Shown piece by piece: positions 8,680 through 17,474 of a stretch of DNA of 64,000 nt. This DNA is from Bacteroidales bacterium (lineage in GTDB: Bacteria > Bacteroidota > Bacteroidia > Bacteroidales > UBA1715), in NCBI GenBank assembly GCA_024409235.1, contig JAKSUA010000012.1, positions 1-64,000 on the forward strand, read 5' to 3'. Numbering within the stretch: the stretch's first letter is position 1; every line of letters begins with the position of its first letter. Made by a program: the position numbers and the translations under genes. The notes below the pieces were generated by a model. That model was not told the DNA's origin and made no database searches. It saw only the letters and a list, made by a program, of their open reading frames with translations.

Positions 8680-8752
8680 AGCGGGAAACGAGACTCGAAC
8701 CCGCGACCCTTAGCTTGGAAGGCTAATGCTCTACCAACTGAGCTACTCCCGC
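8680..8752 (-). tRNA. tRNA-Gly (anticodon TCC)
   Basis: This is a 73-nt cloverleaf on the minus strand: acceptor GCGGGAG pairing with TTCCCGC, D arm AGCTCAGTTGGTAGAGC, anticodon stem TTAGC/GCTAA around CTTCCAA, and T arm GGTTCGAGTC. CCA is not encoded. It is the last gene of the three-tRNA operon and the one nearest the integrase. Confidence 0.96.
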
Positions 8753-8757
8753 TTGAG

Positions 8758-8839
8758 TGGGGATGGGTGGACTCGAACCACCGAACTCGAAAGAGGAGAG
8801 ATTTACAGTCTCTTGTCGTTGCCGCTGGACAACATCCCC
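8758..8839 (-). tRNA. tRNA-Tyr (anticodon GTA)
   Basis: This is an 82-nt minus-strand tRNA with acceptor GGGGATG/CATCCCC, anticodon stem AGAGA/TCTCT around CTGTAAA, and the long variable arm typical of bacterial tRNA-Tyr. It lies 5 nt from tRNA-Gly and 13 nt from tRNA-Thr, so the three are co-transcribed. Confidence 0.96.
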
Positions 8840-8852
8840 AAACAAAAAATTG

Positions 8853-8926
8853 AGCCTCTTGTCGGATTCGAACCAACGACCCCGAGATTACAAATCACGT
8901 GCTCTGGCCAGCTGAGCTAAAGAGGC
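8853..8926 (-). tRNA. tRNA-Thr (anticodon TGT)
   Basis: This is a 74-nt minus-strand cloverleaf with acceptor GCCTCTT/AAGAGGC, anticodon stem CGTGA/TCTCG around TTTGTAA, and T arm GGTTCGAATCC. It is the first gene of the tRNA operon, about 45 nt from the promoter. Confidence 0.96.
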
Positions 8927-8969
8927 AATTCTTGTTTATGTAAAGAACGTTGCTTTCGTAAAAGCAGTG

Positions 8970-8999
8970 CAAATGTAAGAAAATTTTTATTTGTGTCAA
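8970..8999 (-). promoter_or_regulatory. Promoter of the tRNA operon
   Basis: On the minus strand TTGAC (8995-8999), about 17 nt, then TACATTTG (8970-8977) fit the Bacteroidota -33/-7 pattern. It points into tRNA-Thr. Confidence 0.75.
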
Positions 9000-9080
9000 T
9001 AGTTTTGAAAAAAATAACAAAAAAAAATATTCATCACAAATCTTTTCTATTTTCGCATTCGTAAAAAATACGGTGTTGCT

Positions 9081-10664
9081 ATGGCTACAAATGCTTTGAT
9101 TTCTGTACAAAAATGTCGTATAGAAAGTAATGAAAAAATAGTTGTAAATGATTTGTCATGGGAAATGAATGATGGTGAATCATGGCTGATAATTGGTCCA
9201 AATGGCGGCGGAAAGGCGGAGTTTGTCAATGCTCTTGCGGGAAAAATGTCTTTTGTGCCAAATGTTTCGGATGAAGGATGTTTTTTTACTGCTTTCGGGG
9301 ATTCTGTGGAAATGGTTTCGTTGGAACGTGCTGCAAAGTTAATCGAAGAAGAAAGAAATAATGATGAAAGTGATTATGTTGAAGGTGGGGTGGATATTGG
9401 ACGTACAGGACGCCGTTTTATTGCGGAAGGTGTTGTTGGACCGCTGAAAAGGACGGACGCTTTGCCTCAATGGGCGGAATGTTTGGAAACGCATTTTGCT
9501 GTAAAATTGTGCGGGGTAGAGAAAATTTTGGACCGTGGCTTAAAATATATGTCAACGGGTGAAATCCGGAGAACTTTGTTGGTGAGAGCTTTGGTTTCAG
9601 GGAAAAAATTACTTGTTCTAAGCGATCCTTTTGCTGGACTTGATGCCGAAAGCAGAAAAATATTATTTGATTTCTTTGCTGAGATTGTTCTTGCACAACA
9701 GAATGGGAACTCAAAATATCCACATATTATATTATGTATGGAACGCTGGAATGAAATTCCTGAATCAATTACGAATGTGTTGAGATTTGAAGGAAAGAAA
9801 ATAACGTTTTGTGGAAAAAAGGAAGATTATGCCGTTCAGTTCAAGGAAAAGAATGCTCAGAACGAGTCTGAGAGAACATTGAAAAAAGAAAATCTGTCTT
9901 CAACCTTAAATACTACTATAGAAAAGACAATTCCTTTGCAGACGGAAAAGTCAACGGTAACAGAAGAAATTCTTGTAGAGATGAATAATGTAAACGTTGG
10001 CTGGAGTGATCATAAGGTTTTGATTGACTTAAATTGGAAACTTAAAAAAGGGGAACATTGGTTGGTGCGTGGCCCTAATGGATCGGGCAAAACAACGTTT
10101 TTGGAATTAATAACAGGCGATAATATGCAGGTGTATTGTAATGATGTCCGTCTGTTTGGAAAAAAAAGAGGTTCGGGTGAGTCTATTTGGGACATCAAAC
10201 AAAAATTGGGCATTGTCTCATACCGTTTGCATGTGGAATACCGTATGGTAGGAGGTACTAACTTGCGGAATCTGATTGTTTCTGGATTTAGAGATTCCAT
10301 TGGCTTGTATGGTGCCGCAACTGGTGTGGAAGCAACAATTGCAGACCAATGGTTAGCATTAGGTGGATTTGCTGGAAGGGAACGTGAATTGTTTCGTGAC
10401 CTGAGTTATGGTGAGCAACGTGCAATATTAATATTACGTTCTGTTGTAAAATGTCCTCCTATTCTGATATTGGACGAACCTTGTCATGGCCTTGATGAGG
10501 AATATCGTGAAAAGATTCTTAATCTCTTGGAATTGATAGCTGAAAAAGGAACTACAACAATGCTTCATGTGACTCATGATCCTAGCGAACGCTTAAGCTG
10601 TGAACATCATATTTTAGAATTACATCCAGGAGAAACTCCCATGTATAAAATATTAGAAATGTAG
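9081..10664 (+). CDS. Soluble twin-cassette ABC ATPase, ModF/PhrA-like
   Basis: The 527 residues contain two ABC nucleotide-binding domains joined by a charged linker (about 255-300) and no membrane segment, as in ModF/PhrA proteins. The second domain is canonical: Walker A GPNGSGKTT (K337, T338), signature LSYGEQ and Walker B ILILDEPCHGLD. The first is degenerate: GPNGGGKAE has Ala46 after the lysine where Ser/Thr binds magnesium, the signature is MSTGE, and Walker B reads LLVLSDPFAGLD, with Ser181-Asp182 instead of Asp-Glu. Only the second site is likely to hydrolyse ATP. No transporter gene is adjacent. A molybdate or DNA-repair link is only suggested by names in this family; the true role is unknown. 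Confidence 0.75.
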   Translation: MATNALISVQKCRIESNEKIVVNDLSWEMNDGESWLIIGPNGGGKAEFVNALAGKMSFVPNVSDEGCFFTAFGDSVEMVSLERAAKLIEEERNNDESDYVEGGVDIGRTGRRFIAEGVVGPLKRTDALPQWAECLETHFAVKLCGVEKILDRGLKYMSTGEIRRTLLVRALVSGKKLLVLSDPFAGLDAESRKILFDFFAEIVLAQQNGNSKYPHIILCMERWNEIPESITNVLRFEGKKITFCGKKEDYAVQFKEKNAQNESERTLKKENLSSTLNTTIEKTIPLQTEKSTVTEEILVEMNNVNVGWSDHKVLIDLNWKLKKGEHWLVRGPNGSGKTTFLELITGDNMQVYCNDVRLFGKKRGSGESIWDIKQKLGIVSYRLHVEYRMVGGTNLRNLIVSGFRDSIGLYGAATGVEATIADQWLALGGFAGRERELFRDLSYGEQRAILILRSVVKCPPILILDEPCHGLDEEYREKILNLLELIAEKGTTTMLHVTHDPSERLSCEHHILELHPGETPMYKILEM

Positions 10665-10736
10665 GCGGAAAGTCTATGATTTTTAGAGGTGCATTTTCTG
10701 TTAATAATATACGTGAAAAAATTAGTGCATACGTGT

Positions 10737-10764
10737 TTTGCGTAATTACTTTTTTATACATTTG
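10737..10764 (+). promoter_or_regulatory. Promoter of the SLC13-type transporter gene
   Basis: TTTG (10737-10740), 16 nt, then TACATTTG (10757-10764) match the Bacteroidota -33/-7 elements. Transcription would start near 10771, leaving a leader of about 50 nt before the ATG. Confidence 0.65.
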
Positions 10765-10823
10765 CGACGTTTTTGAAAGAAGCTCTTCTTTTCAAGAATA
10801 AATAAATAATTAAAAGGTTTTTT

Positions 10824-12293
10824 ATGAACACAAAAAAAATTATCGGATTGTTGGTGACATTTGTTATCACAGTTTTCTTATGGGCTGTACCGACTTCATT
10901 TTTCGGTATAGATGCCTTGACAGTTGTACAACAACGTGTTATTGCTATGTTCGTCATGGCAGCATTGTTATGGATTTTTGAACCAATTCCAAACTGGACG
11001 ACATCTGTTTTGGTAATTGTGATGTCTCTTCTTACTGTTTCGAATAAAGGTATCGGATATTTCTGCACACCTGAAGCAGGAGAGTTGGTGGTATATACAA
11101 AGATAATGTCTTCGTTTGCAGATCCTGTTGTGATGTTGTTTTTAGGCGGTTTCGTGTTGGCAATCATGGCTTCGAAATATGGATTGGATGTAACATTAGC
11201 ACGATTACTGTTGAAACCTTTTGGTAAAAAACCTAAAATGGTTTTGTTAGGTTTCTTAATCGTTATCGCAATCTTCTCTATGTTTATGAGCAACACAGCT
11301 ACATCTGCAATGATGTTGGCATTCTTGGCTCCGGTACTTGCCGTACTTCCAAGCGATGATAAAGGTAAAATTGGACTTTCGTTGGCGATTCCTGTTGCTG
11401 CAAACTTGGGTGGTATAGGAACACCAATTGGAACTCCTCCAAATGCAACAGCTGTAAAATTTCTAGCTGAAGCTGGCTTGGATGTTTCATTCTCAGAGTG
11501 GGCTCTTCGTATGATTCCATTTGTTGCAATTCTAATTATAATTGCATGGGTTCTTTTACAAGTGTTGTTCCCATTTAAATCAAAAGAAATTGTTCTTGAT
11601 ATAAAAGAGAGCGATAGAAAGGCTGATTGGAAAACTTATGTCGTATGGGCAACTTTTATAGGAACAATATTGTTGTGGGCAACTGAAAAACTTACTGGTA
11701 TTAATTCAAATGTTGTTGCTCTTATTCCTCTTGCAGTACTTACTTGTACTGGCATTTTTACAAGTGAAGATATTAAAGAAATAAACTGGACAGTTCTTTG
11801 GTTAGTAGCAGGTGGTTTTGCGTTAGGAACTGATTTGCAAGGTACAGGCTTGGCAAAAGTATTAATTGATGCAATACCTTTTGGCGAAATGGGAGTTATT
11901 GCAGTCTTTATAATTGCAGGTGTTGTTTGTTATTTCTTGTCTAACTTTATTAGTAATTCGGCGACTGCTGCTTTGTTAATTCCTATTTTAATTGTAATCG
12001 CAGAGGCAATGGGACAACCAGACGCTGCAAGTCACGATACATTCGTAGCTCTTGGTGGTACACAGGCAATGATTTCATTCATCGCAGTATGTGCCTCAAT
12101 AGCAATGTTGTTCCCAATTTCTACTCCTCCTAATGCAATTGCTGCATCAACAGGTTTAGTGGAAACAAAGGATATGGCTAAAATCGGTCTTATTATCGGT
12201 GCAATTGCTTTTGTTTTGGGATACTTCTGGTTGACAAAAGTGTTCCCATTTGAACATGCTCAGCAGGCTGTAGAGGCAGTTGCTACAATATAA
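10824..12293 (+). CDS. Sodium/dicarboxylate (SLC13/DASS) symporter
   Basis: This 489-residue inner-membrane protein has about 11-12 hydrophobic helices. The two inverted SNT substrate/sodium motifs of the DASS family are visible: MSNTATSAMML with GTPIGTPPNA in the first half, and SNSATAALLIP with PISTPPNAIAA in the second. Length and motifs fit sodium-coupled uptake of C4-dicarboxylates such as succinate or malate; sulfate or other anions cannot be excluded. It has its own promoter and a terminator only about 15 nt after the stop. The next gene encodes an outer-membrane barrel that could supply the matching channel. Confidence 0.88.
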   Translation: MNTKKIIGLLVTFVITVFLWAVPTSFFGIDALTVVQQRVIAMFVMAALLWIFEPIPNWTTSVLVIVMSLLTVSNKGIGYFCTPEAGELVVYTKIMSSFADPVVMLFLGGFVLAIMASKYGLDVTLARLLLKPFGKKPKMVLLGFLIVIAIFSMFMSNTATSAMMLAFLAPVLAVLPSDDKGKIGLSLAIPVAANLGGIGTPIGTPPNATAVKFLAEAGLDVSFSEWALRMIPFVAILIIIAWVLLQVLFPFKSKEIVLDIKESDRKADWKTYVVWATFIGTILLWATEKLTGINSNVVALIPLAVLTCTGIFTSEDIKEINWTVLWLVAGGFALGTDLQGTGLAKVLIDAIPFGEMGVIAVFIIAGVVCYFLSNFISNSATAALLIPILIVIAEAMGQPDAASHDTFVALGGTQAMISFIAVCASIAMLFPISTPPNAIAASTGLVETKDMAKIGLIIGAIAFVLGYFWLTKVFPFEHAQQAVEAVATI

Positions 12294-12307
12294 GTTTTGA
12301 AATTAAC

Positions 12308-12345
12308 GAAAAAGGGGGGCTGAAAAGTCCCCTTTTCTTTTTTTT
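12308..12345 (+). terminator. Terminator after the SLC13 symporter
   Basis: AAAAGGGG and CCCCTTTT arms (about 12310-12335) are followed by CTTTTTTTT. It lies between the symporter stop and the barrel gene start, so the barrel may be read partly by read-through. Confidence 0.8.
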
Positions 12346-12353
12346 ATAAAAAT

Positions 12354-13697
12354 ATGAAACGTTTATTTTTTATCCCTTTTGCATGTATAGTAACATCTGT
12401 ATTTGCTCAGAATGAAGCTCAGTTAAAATGGTATGGATTCGTCCGTAACTATTTCACATTTGATTCCCGTGAAAGTAAATCTGGAACCGACGAGCTGTAT
12501 TATTATTTACCATTGGATAATAGCTATCAACCTGATGGAACAGATATTAATGCTCATTCAACTATGAAATGGACAGCCATTACTTCTCGACTTGGTTTGG
12601 ATATAAAAGGATATTCTTATGGAAAAATGGCAATGGGTGGAAAAATTGAGGCTGATTTCTATAATGGATTGAGCGGGGTTACTGGTGTTGCTTCATTTCG
12701 TCTTCGTCAGGCTTATTCTACAATTACATGGTCGGATAGTCTTCATAATACAAAACATACGTTAAAGGTTGGTCAAGCTTGGCACCCGATGGCTGCTGAT
12801 ATGCCTCACACAACTTCTTTAGAAATAGGCGTGCCTTTTGGTCCATTTAGTAGAACTCCTCAGGTGACTTTTGATTATAGTGCAACAAAAAAAATTACTT
12901 TAACTGCATCTGCTTTGTGGCAAATGCAATATACTTCAGGTGGTCCAGAAGGTGCTTCTGCTAATTATATTAAGTATGCAAATACTCCTGAAGGATATTT
13001 GGGTGTTTCATTTAAAGATGATTGTGGATTTCTTGGTCGTGTAGGAGTTGACGTATTAAGTATAAAACCTCGATACAAAGGAAACGCAGTTCTTGATGAC
13101 GGAACAAAATATACTGCTTTGGTAAAGGATAGGCTAACAACGGTTTCTCCTTTTATTTACGCTCAGTATAAAAAAGATATGTTTGAAGTAAAAGCTAAAA
13201 GTATTTATGCACAGGCTGGTGAACACATGAACCTTAATGGTGGATATGGCGTAACTGCAAAATATGATAATCTTGGTGAAGATGGACATTGGGAGTACAC
13301 ACCAACGCGATATTCTTCTTCATGGATGAGTTTAATGTATGGAAAAAAATGGCAAGGACTATTATTCATAGGGTATGCTAAAAACCTGGGGACTGCAGAT
13401 GAATTATATGTGGATAAAACCGTAGGTGGAATAGATTTGGCTGCAGTAGGTAATAATTATCTGTCAAAAAATACTTATGCTAACGTAATGTCAATGCGAC
13501 GTCTTGCTCCTGCTGTTGTTGCTAATTGGGGAAAATTGTCAATGTCAATGGAATGGCAAATTACCTATGTTGAATATGGGGATTTCTATACAATTGATGG
13601 TGTTAAATATATTAGTGCAAAAGATGGAAGAACTGAGGGTGATACTCATTGGGTAACAAATCATCGCCTTCAAACAATGTTAAAATACAGCTTTTAA
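12354..13697 (+). CDS. Outer-membrane beta-barrel (porin-like) protein
   Basis: This 447-residue protein has a Sec signal peptide (cleavage near VFA/QNE). The rest is made of alternating-polarity strands rich in Tyr, Trp, Gly and Ser, and the chain ends in KYSF, the terminal Phe typical of BAM-inserted barrels. Strand-like segments such as LKWYGFVRNYFTFDS and LKVGQAWHPMAAD resemble phosphate-selective or DcaP-like porins. It follows the dicarboxylate symporter, so a role in letting small anions through the outer membrane is a reasonable inference. It ends at a shared bidirectional terminator. Confidence 0.7.
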   Translation: MKRLFFIPFACIVTSVFAQNEAQLKWYGFVRNYFTFDSRESKSGTDELYYYLPLDNSYQPDGTDINAHSTMKWTAITSRLGLDIKGYSYGKMAMGGKIEADFYNGLSGVTGVASFRLRQAYSTITWSDSLHNTKHTLKVGQAWHPMAADMPHTTSLEIGVPFGPFSRTPQVTFDYSATKKITLTASALWQMQYTSGGPEGASANYIKYANTPEGYLGVSFKDDCGFLGRVGVDVLSIKPRYKGNAVLDDGTKYTALVKDRLTTVSPFIYAQYKKDMFEVKAKSIYAQAGEHMNLNGGYGVTAKYDNLGEDGHWEYTPTRYSSSWMSLMYGKKWQGLLFIGYAKNLGTADELYVDKTVGGIDLAAVGNNYLSKNTYANVMSMRRLAPAVVANWGKLSMSMEWQITYVEYGDFYTIDGVKYISAKDGRTEGDTHWVTNHRLQTMLKYSF

Positions 13698-13720
13698 TAA
13701 GATTGCAGTAAATTGTTATA

Positions 13721-13757
13721 AAAATAAAGGCTATCCAATTGGATAGCCTTTATTTTT
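13721..13757. terminator. Bidirectional terminator between barrel gene and purF-like gene
   Basis: A perfect 16-bp inverted repeat (AAAATAAAGGCTATCC, loop AATT, then its complement; 13721-13756) has A-rich and T-rich flanks. It can stop the two convergent genes from either side. Confidence 0.92.
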
Positions 13758-13774
13758 ATCGTATTTTAATTTAA

Positions 13775-15181
13775 TTAAAACCAGCTTGAACCGTCGAAAC
13801 AGTGTGTACAAAGTTTTTCTTTTGGTAATCCGATTGCATCAACAAGTTCTTGAACAGTGTTGAATTTCAACGATGTTAAGCCAAAGCGATCTCTGATTTC
13901 TTCAACCATCTTTTTGTGTTTTTCTGATTTGTCATCAACATATTCGGCTAAATTTTTATCATGTTGACCTTCATATTTCTCTATCAAAGAACGAGTGATT
14001 AATTCCGTGTCTTTTTTAGATGCAGAGAAATTTAAGAATTTACAAGAGAAAATAAGTGGAGGACAAGCGATTCTCATGTGGATTTCCTTAGCACCACAAT
14101 CGTACATTTCTGTAACGTTGCCTCGTAATTGAGTTCCACGTACAATTGAATCATCGCAGAAAACAACCTTTTGACCATCCAACATTTGACGGTTTGGAAT
14201 TAATTTCATTTTTGCAACAAGATTTCTTGTCTCTTGATTTACAGGCATGAAACTACGTGGCCATGTTGGCGTGTATTTTACAATACCTCTTTTGTATGGT
14301 ATTCCTTTTTCTATTGCATAGCCAATAGCATGTCCAATTCCTGAATCAGGAATACCGCATACGAAATCGGCTTGTGTTGGATCGTTTTCAGCTGCTTTTT
14401 GACCTAAAGAGCAACGAACTTTATCAACGTTGATGCCTTCGTAATCAGAAGAAGGAAAACCGAAGTAAACCCACATAAACGAACAAACTTGCATTTTGTC
14501 GTTAGGTTTTCTTAACACTTCGTATCCGTCTGCTTTGATTTTTACAATTTCACCTGGACCAACGAATTTTTCAATTCTGTAACCTAAGTTGTGAAAAGCT
14601 GTAGGTTCACTTGAAACAGCAAATGCACCGTCTTTCTTAGCTATTGTAACAGGCGTTCTGCCTAATTTGTCACGTCCAATAATAATACCGTCGTCTGTAA
14701 GAATTAATAATGAACAAGAACCTTTTACTTTGTCGTAAACATTTTCAATTCCGGAAACGAAATTATCTTTCTCACAAATTAACATTGCAATAACTTCCGT
14801 TGGATTCGTATCCCCAGAACTTAATTCTGCAAAATGAAGATTTTTAGAAAGAAGGTCTTCTTCTAATTCTTTCATGTTATCCAAACGAGCTACGGTTACA
14901 ATTGCAAAACGTCCGAGATGTGAATTGATTGCAATTGGTTGAGCATCGGTGTCGCTAATAACTCCAATGCCGGCTTCACCTGCAAGTTTTGGAAGACTGT
15001 CTTCGAATTTTGTTCGGAAATAAGAATTTTCAATGTTGTGAATTGTTCTTCTAAATCCATTTTCTTTGCTGTATGTCGCCATACCAGCACGTTTTGTTCC
15101 TAAATGTGAATTGTAGTCTGTACCGTAAAATAAATCGGTAACACAATTGTCTTTTGTAATTGAACCAAAAAAGCCACCCAT
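13775..15181 (-). CDS. PurF-like amidophosphoribosyltransferase homologue lacking the catalytic Cys
   Basis: This 468-residue protein is colinear with glutamine PRPP amidotransferase: an N-terminal class II glutaminase-like domain (about 1-230) and a C-terminal phosphoribosyltransferase domain. The PRPP loop is intact (VVFCDDSIVRGTQ). True PurF starts MCGIxG, where Cys2 is the nucleophile that releases ammonia from glutamine. Here the start is MGGFFGS, so position 2 is Gly. The frame is clean and the tail CTHCFDGSSWF is kept, so this is not decay. I recall similar MGGFFG paralogues in other Bacteroidales, beside a normal PurF. It may use free ammonia, a partner glutaminase, or have a different role. 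It stands alone on the minus strand. Confidence 0.8.
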   Translation of the reverse strand: MGGFFGSITKDNCVTDLFYGTDYNSHLGTKRAGMATYSKENGFRRTIHNIENSYFRTKFEDSLPKLAGEAGIGVISDTDAQPIAINSHLGRFAIVTVARLDNMKELEEDLLSKNLHFAELSSGDTNPTEVIAMLICEKDNFVSGIENVYDKVKGSCSLLILTDDGIIIGRDKLGRTPVTIAKKDGAFAVSSEPTAFHNLGYRIEKFVGPGEIVKIKADGYEVLRKPNDKMQVCSFMWVYFGFPSSDYEGINVDKVRCSLGQKAAENDPTQADFVCGIPDSGIGHAIGYAIEKGIPYKRGIVKYTPTWPRSFMPVNQETRNLVAKMKLIPNRQMLDGQKVVFCDDSIVRGTQLRGNVTEMYDCGAKEIHMRIACPPLIFSCKFLNFSASKKDTELITRSLIEKYEGQHDKNLAEYVDDKSEKHKKMVEEIRDRFGLTSLKFNTVQELVDAIGLPKEKLCTHCFDGSSWF

Positions 15182-15333
15182 AACTTGCTAAAATTTATAT
15201 GGCGAAAATATGAATATTTCTATTTTTTTGAAAAATGAAAATGAATAAAATTGCACACCAACACTAATATTTTTTGTTAAAAACTATTTACCCAATAATA
15301 AAGATATTCGCCATACGTTAGTCATTTTTTGAG

Positions 15334-15341
15334 TATCTTTG
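15334..15341 (+). promoter_or_regulatory. -7 box of the mutL operon
   Basis: TATCTTTG matches TAnnTTTG exactly. Transcription from about 15348 places the first usable start codon at 15360, which rules out the longer frame starting at 15339. Confidence 0.7.
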
Positions 15342-15359
15342 CAAAGCAAAAAGAAATAT

Positions 15360-15653
15360 ATGGGTTTTATTTCGTCATTTTTCAATCCGCAGAAACCTCG
15401 AGGTTTCAATATGCCTACCCGCTATTACGACAAACAAAAGGAAGATAGGGAACATCGTAGGGCGGTAGTTCTTCAGCAAGTAAAATTAGAACAGGGCGAG
15501 GAATTACCCAAAGGTGTCTTTGTTTCGGATTTGCATAGAAAATTTGAACAAAATAGAATTTCTAGCCGACGGTCGAAAGATGGAAGTTTGAAAACTCTTG
15601 TTATGTTGGCGTTTTTGATTTTCCTTGGTGCGTACTTTATAATGAATATGTAG
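15360..15653 (+). CDS. Small basic single-pass membrane protein upstream of mutL
   Basis: This 97-residue protein has a positively charged body (RYYDKQKEDREHRRAVVLQQ) and one C-terminal hydrophobic helix (LVMLAFLIFLGAYFIM), with almost nothing after it. It is therefore probably tail-anchored in the inner membrane with the body in the cytoplasm. ATG 15360 is chosen because the promoter -7 box lies just upstream. It ends 2 nt before mutL, the first gene of a six-gene operon. Similar short proteins precede mutL in other Bacteroidales from memory. The function is unknown. Confidence 0.7.
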   Translation: MGFISSFFNPQKPRGFNMPTRYYDKQKEDREHRRAVVLQQVKLEQGEELPKGVFVSDLHRKFEQNRISSRRSKDGSLKTLVMLAFLIFLGAYFIMNM

Positions 15654-15655
15654 TT

Positions 15656-17473
15656 ATGCCTGACATTATACATCTGTTACCCGATTCTGTTGCAAATCAG
15701 ATTGCTGCCGGCGAGGTTGTGCAGCGTCCTGCTTCTGTTGTTAAGGAATTGGTGGAAAATGCAATTGATGCTCATGCAACTGAAATAACAATAGCTCTTG
15801 TTGATGCTGGACGAACTTCTATTCAAATTAGCGACAATGGAATAGGAATGTCGGAAACGGATGCACGTATGGCTTTTGAACGCCATGCAACTTCTAAAAT
15901 AAAGGATGCTTCCGATATTTTTAAAATCCGGTCAATGGGATTCCGTGGTGAAGCTTTAGCTTCTATTGCTGCTGTATCACAAACAGAGCTGAAAACAAAA
16001 CATAAGGATTCCGAAATAGGAACAAAAATCATTATTGCTGGTTGCAAAATAGAATCACAGGAACCGGATGCTTGTCCGCAAGGAACAACATTTACGGTGA
16101 AAAATTTGTTTTTCAACACACCTGCAAGACGTAAGTTTTTGAAGTCAAATCAAACGGAATTTAATTACATCCTTGCGGAAATATATCAGACAGCCTTGGC
16201 AAATCCTGACATAACTTTTACCATTGTTAAGGATGGAGTAATTTATGCGAAATATCCAAAAGGAAATTTAAAACAGAGGATTATCGCCATTTTTGGTAAA
16301 CAAATGGACAAGGGCTTGCTTCCAATAGAAGATGAATCAAGTATTGTAAAGATTTATGGATTTGTAGGTGTTCCGGAAATGGCAAGAAAAAATGGTGCAA
16401 ATCAGTTTTTCTTTGTAAACAATCGTTTTTTCCGTCAGAAAAGTTTTCTAGGATCGGTGATGAGGGCGTATGGAAACTTGTTGCCTCAAAAGGAATATCC
16501 GCCATTTTTTATTTTTTTAGAGATTGACCCTTCGGAAATAGATGTGAATATTCATCCTACAAAAACGGAAATAAAATTTTCAGAGGAATTTAATATTTGT
16601 CAGCTTTTGGAGGCTTCTGTGAAATGTGTTTTAGGAAAGAATAATATTGTTCCGTCGCTTGATTTTAGTGATTCCGCTGATTATACCGATATGTTTTCTA
16701 GTAAAAAGAATGAGCCGGTTACGCCTCCGACTATACGATATAATCCATCCTATAATCCGTTTAAAGCAACAGAGTCTGTAAGTTATCCAAATACACAGTC
16801 AAATATTAGAAACTGGGAGAAATTGTTTGATGATTTTCAAACTAATAAAAAGGCGGAAGAACAATTGGACTTTGCTGAAGATTTTGGAGAAAACGAATCT
16901 TCTGAGTCGCTGCCTCTAGTATCTTATTGCACTCAGTTCTTGAAAAAATATATTCTTGCATTCGTAAATGAGAAAATATATGTAATAGACATAAAAAGAG
17001 CTCATTACCGTCTTTTATATGATAGTTTTTTCAAGGATTTGTCACAGATTCCAACTCAGAAAACTCTGCTTCCGGTTCGTATTGATGTTACCGATAATGA
17101 GGCAGAAACTTTGATGACAATTTTGCCTCAATTGCAGGAAATTGGGTTTGATATAGAGAATTTTGGACAAAATTCATTTGTTGTGAATGGAGCTCCTTCC
17201 GATGTTAATATGAATGAAATCCAGCAAATTATAATGGATTTTATATCTTCGTTCGAAGATGAAAATAAAAACGTGAAAGATTCTATTCAGGAAAAGGTTG
17301 TCAGTAAATTAGCTAAATCTGCTTCACTTTTCCGAAATCCTAATATGACAAAAGAGGAAATGCATTCTTTTGTGCTGCAGGTAATTAGCAATAAGTCTTT
17401 TTCTATAACTCCAGAAGGACAAATTGTAACAATTATTGTTGAACCGGAGGATTTAATAAAAAAGTTTAATTAA
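15656..17473 (+). CDS. mutL: DNA mismatch repair protein MutL
   Basis: MutL couples mismatch recognition by MutS to strand excision. The 605 residues start with the GHKL ATPase domain: ELVENAIDA (motif I, Glu/Asn), DNGIGM (motif II) and GFRGEALASI (motif III), then the transducer domain with VNIHPTKTEI. A low-conservation linker (about 340-420) leads to the C-terminal dimerisation domain. There the segment at D445-R452 reads DIKRAHYR where nicking MutLs have DQHAxxER, so the metal-dependent endonuclease motif is absent. It is the second gene of the operon, 2 nt after the small membrane protein and 1 nt before the rhomboid gene. Confidence 0.97.
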   Translation: MPDIIHLLPDSVANQIAAGEVVQRPASVVKELVENAIDAHATEITIALVDAGRTSIQISDNGIGMSETDARMAFERHATSKIKDASDIFKIRSMGFRGEALASIAAVSQTELKTKHKDSEIGTKIIIAGCKIESQEPDACPQGTTFTVKNLFFNTPARRKFLKSNQTEFNYILAEIYQTALANPDITFTIVKDGVIYAKYPKGNLKQRIIAIFGKQMDKGLLPIEDESSIVKIYGFVGVPEMARKNGANQFFFVNNRFFRQKSFLGSVMRAYGNLLPQKEYPPFFIFLEIDPSEIDVNIHPTKTEIKFSEEFNICQLLEASVKCVLGKNNIVPSLDFSDSADYTDMFSSKKNEPVTPPTIRYNPSYNPFKATESVSYPNTQSNIRNWEKLFDDFQTNKKAEEQLDFAEDFGENESSESLPLVSYCTQFLKKYILAFVNEKIYVIDIKRAHYRLLYDSFFKDLSQIPTQKTLLPVRIDVTDNEAETLMTILPQLQEIGFDIENFGQNSFVVNGAPSDVNMNEIQQIIMDFISSFEDENKNVKDSIQEKVVSKLAKSASLFRNPNMTKEEMHSFVLQVISNKSFSITPEGQIVTIIVEPEDLIKKFN

Positions 17474-17474
17474 T

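Noticed and set aside
8680..8752. tRNA-Gly 3' end duplicated as attL/attR
   Set aside because: I looked for a second copy of its T-arm and acceptor sequence in 4604-7300 and found none.
8595..8920. Open frames on both strands across 8595-8920
   Set aside because: They cover three tRNA genes and a terminator; the tRNA cloverleafs explain the sequence.
10754..11296. Minus-strand frame of 180 codons over the symporter start
   Set aside because: It is antisense to the transporter and its promoter and has no recognisable domain.
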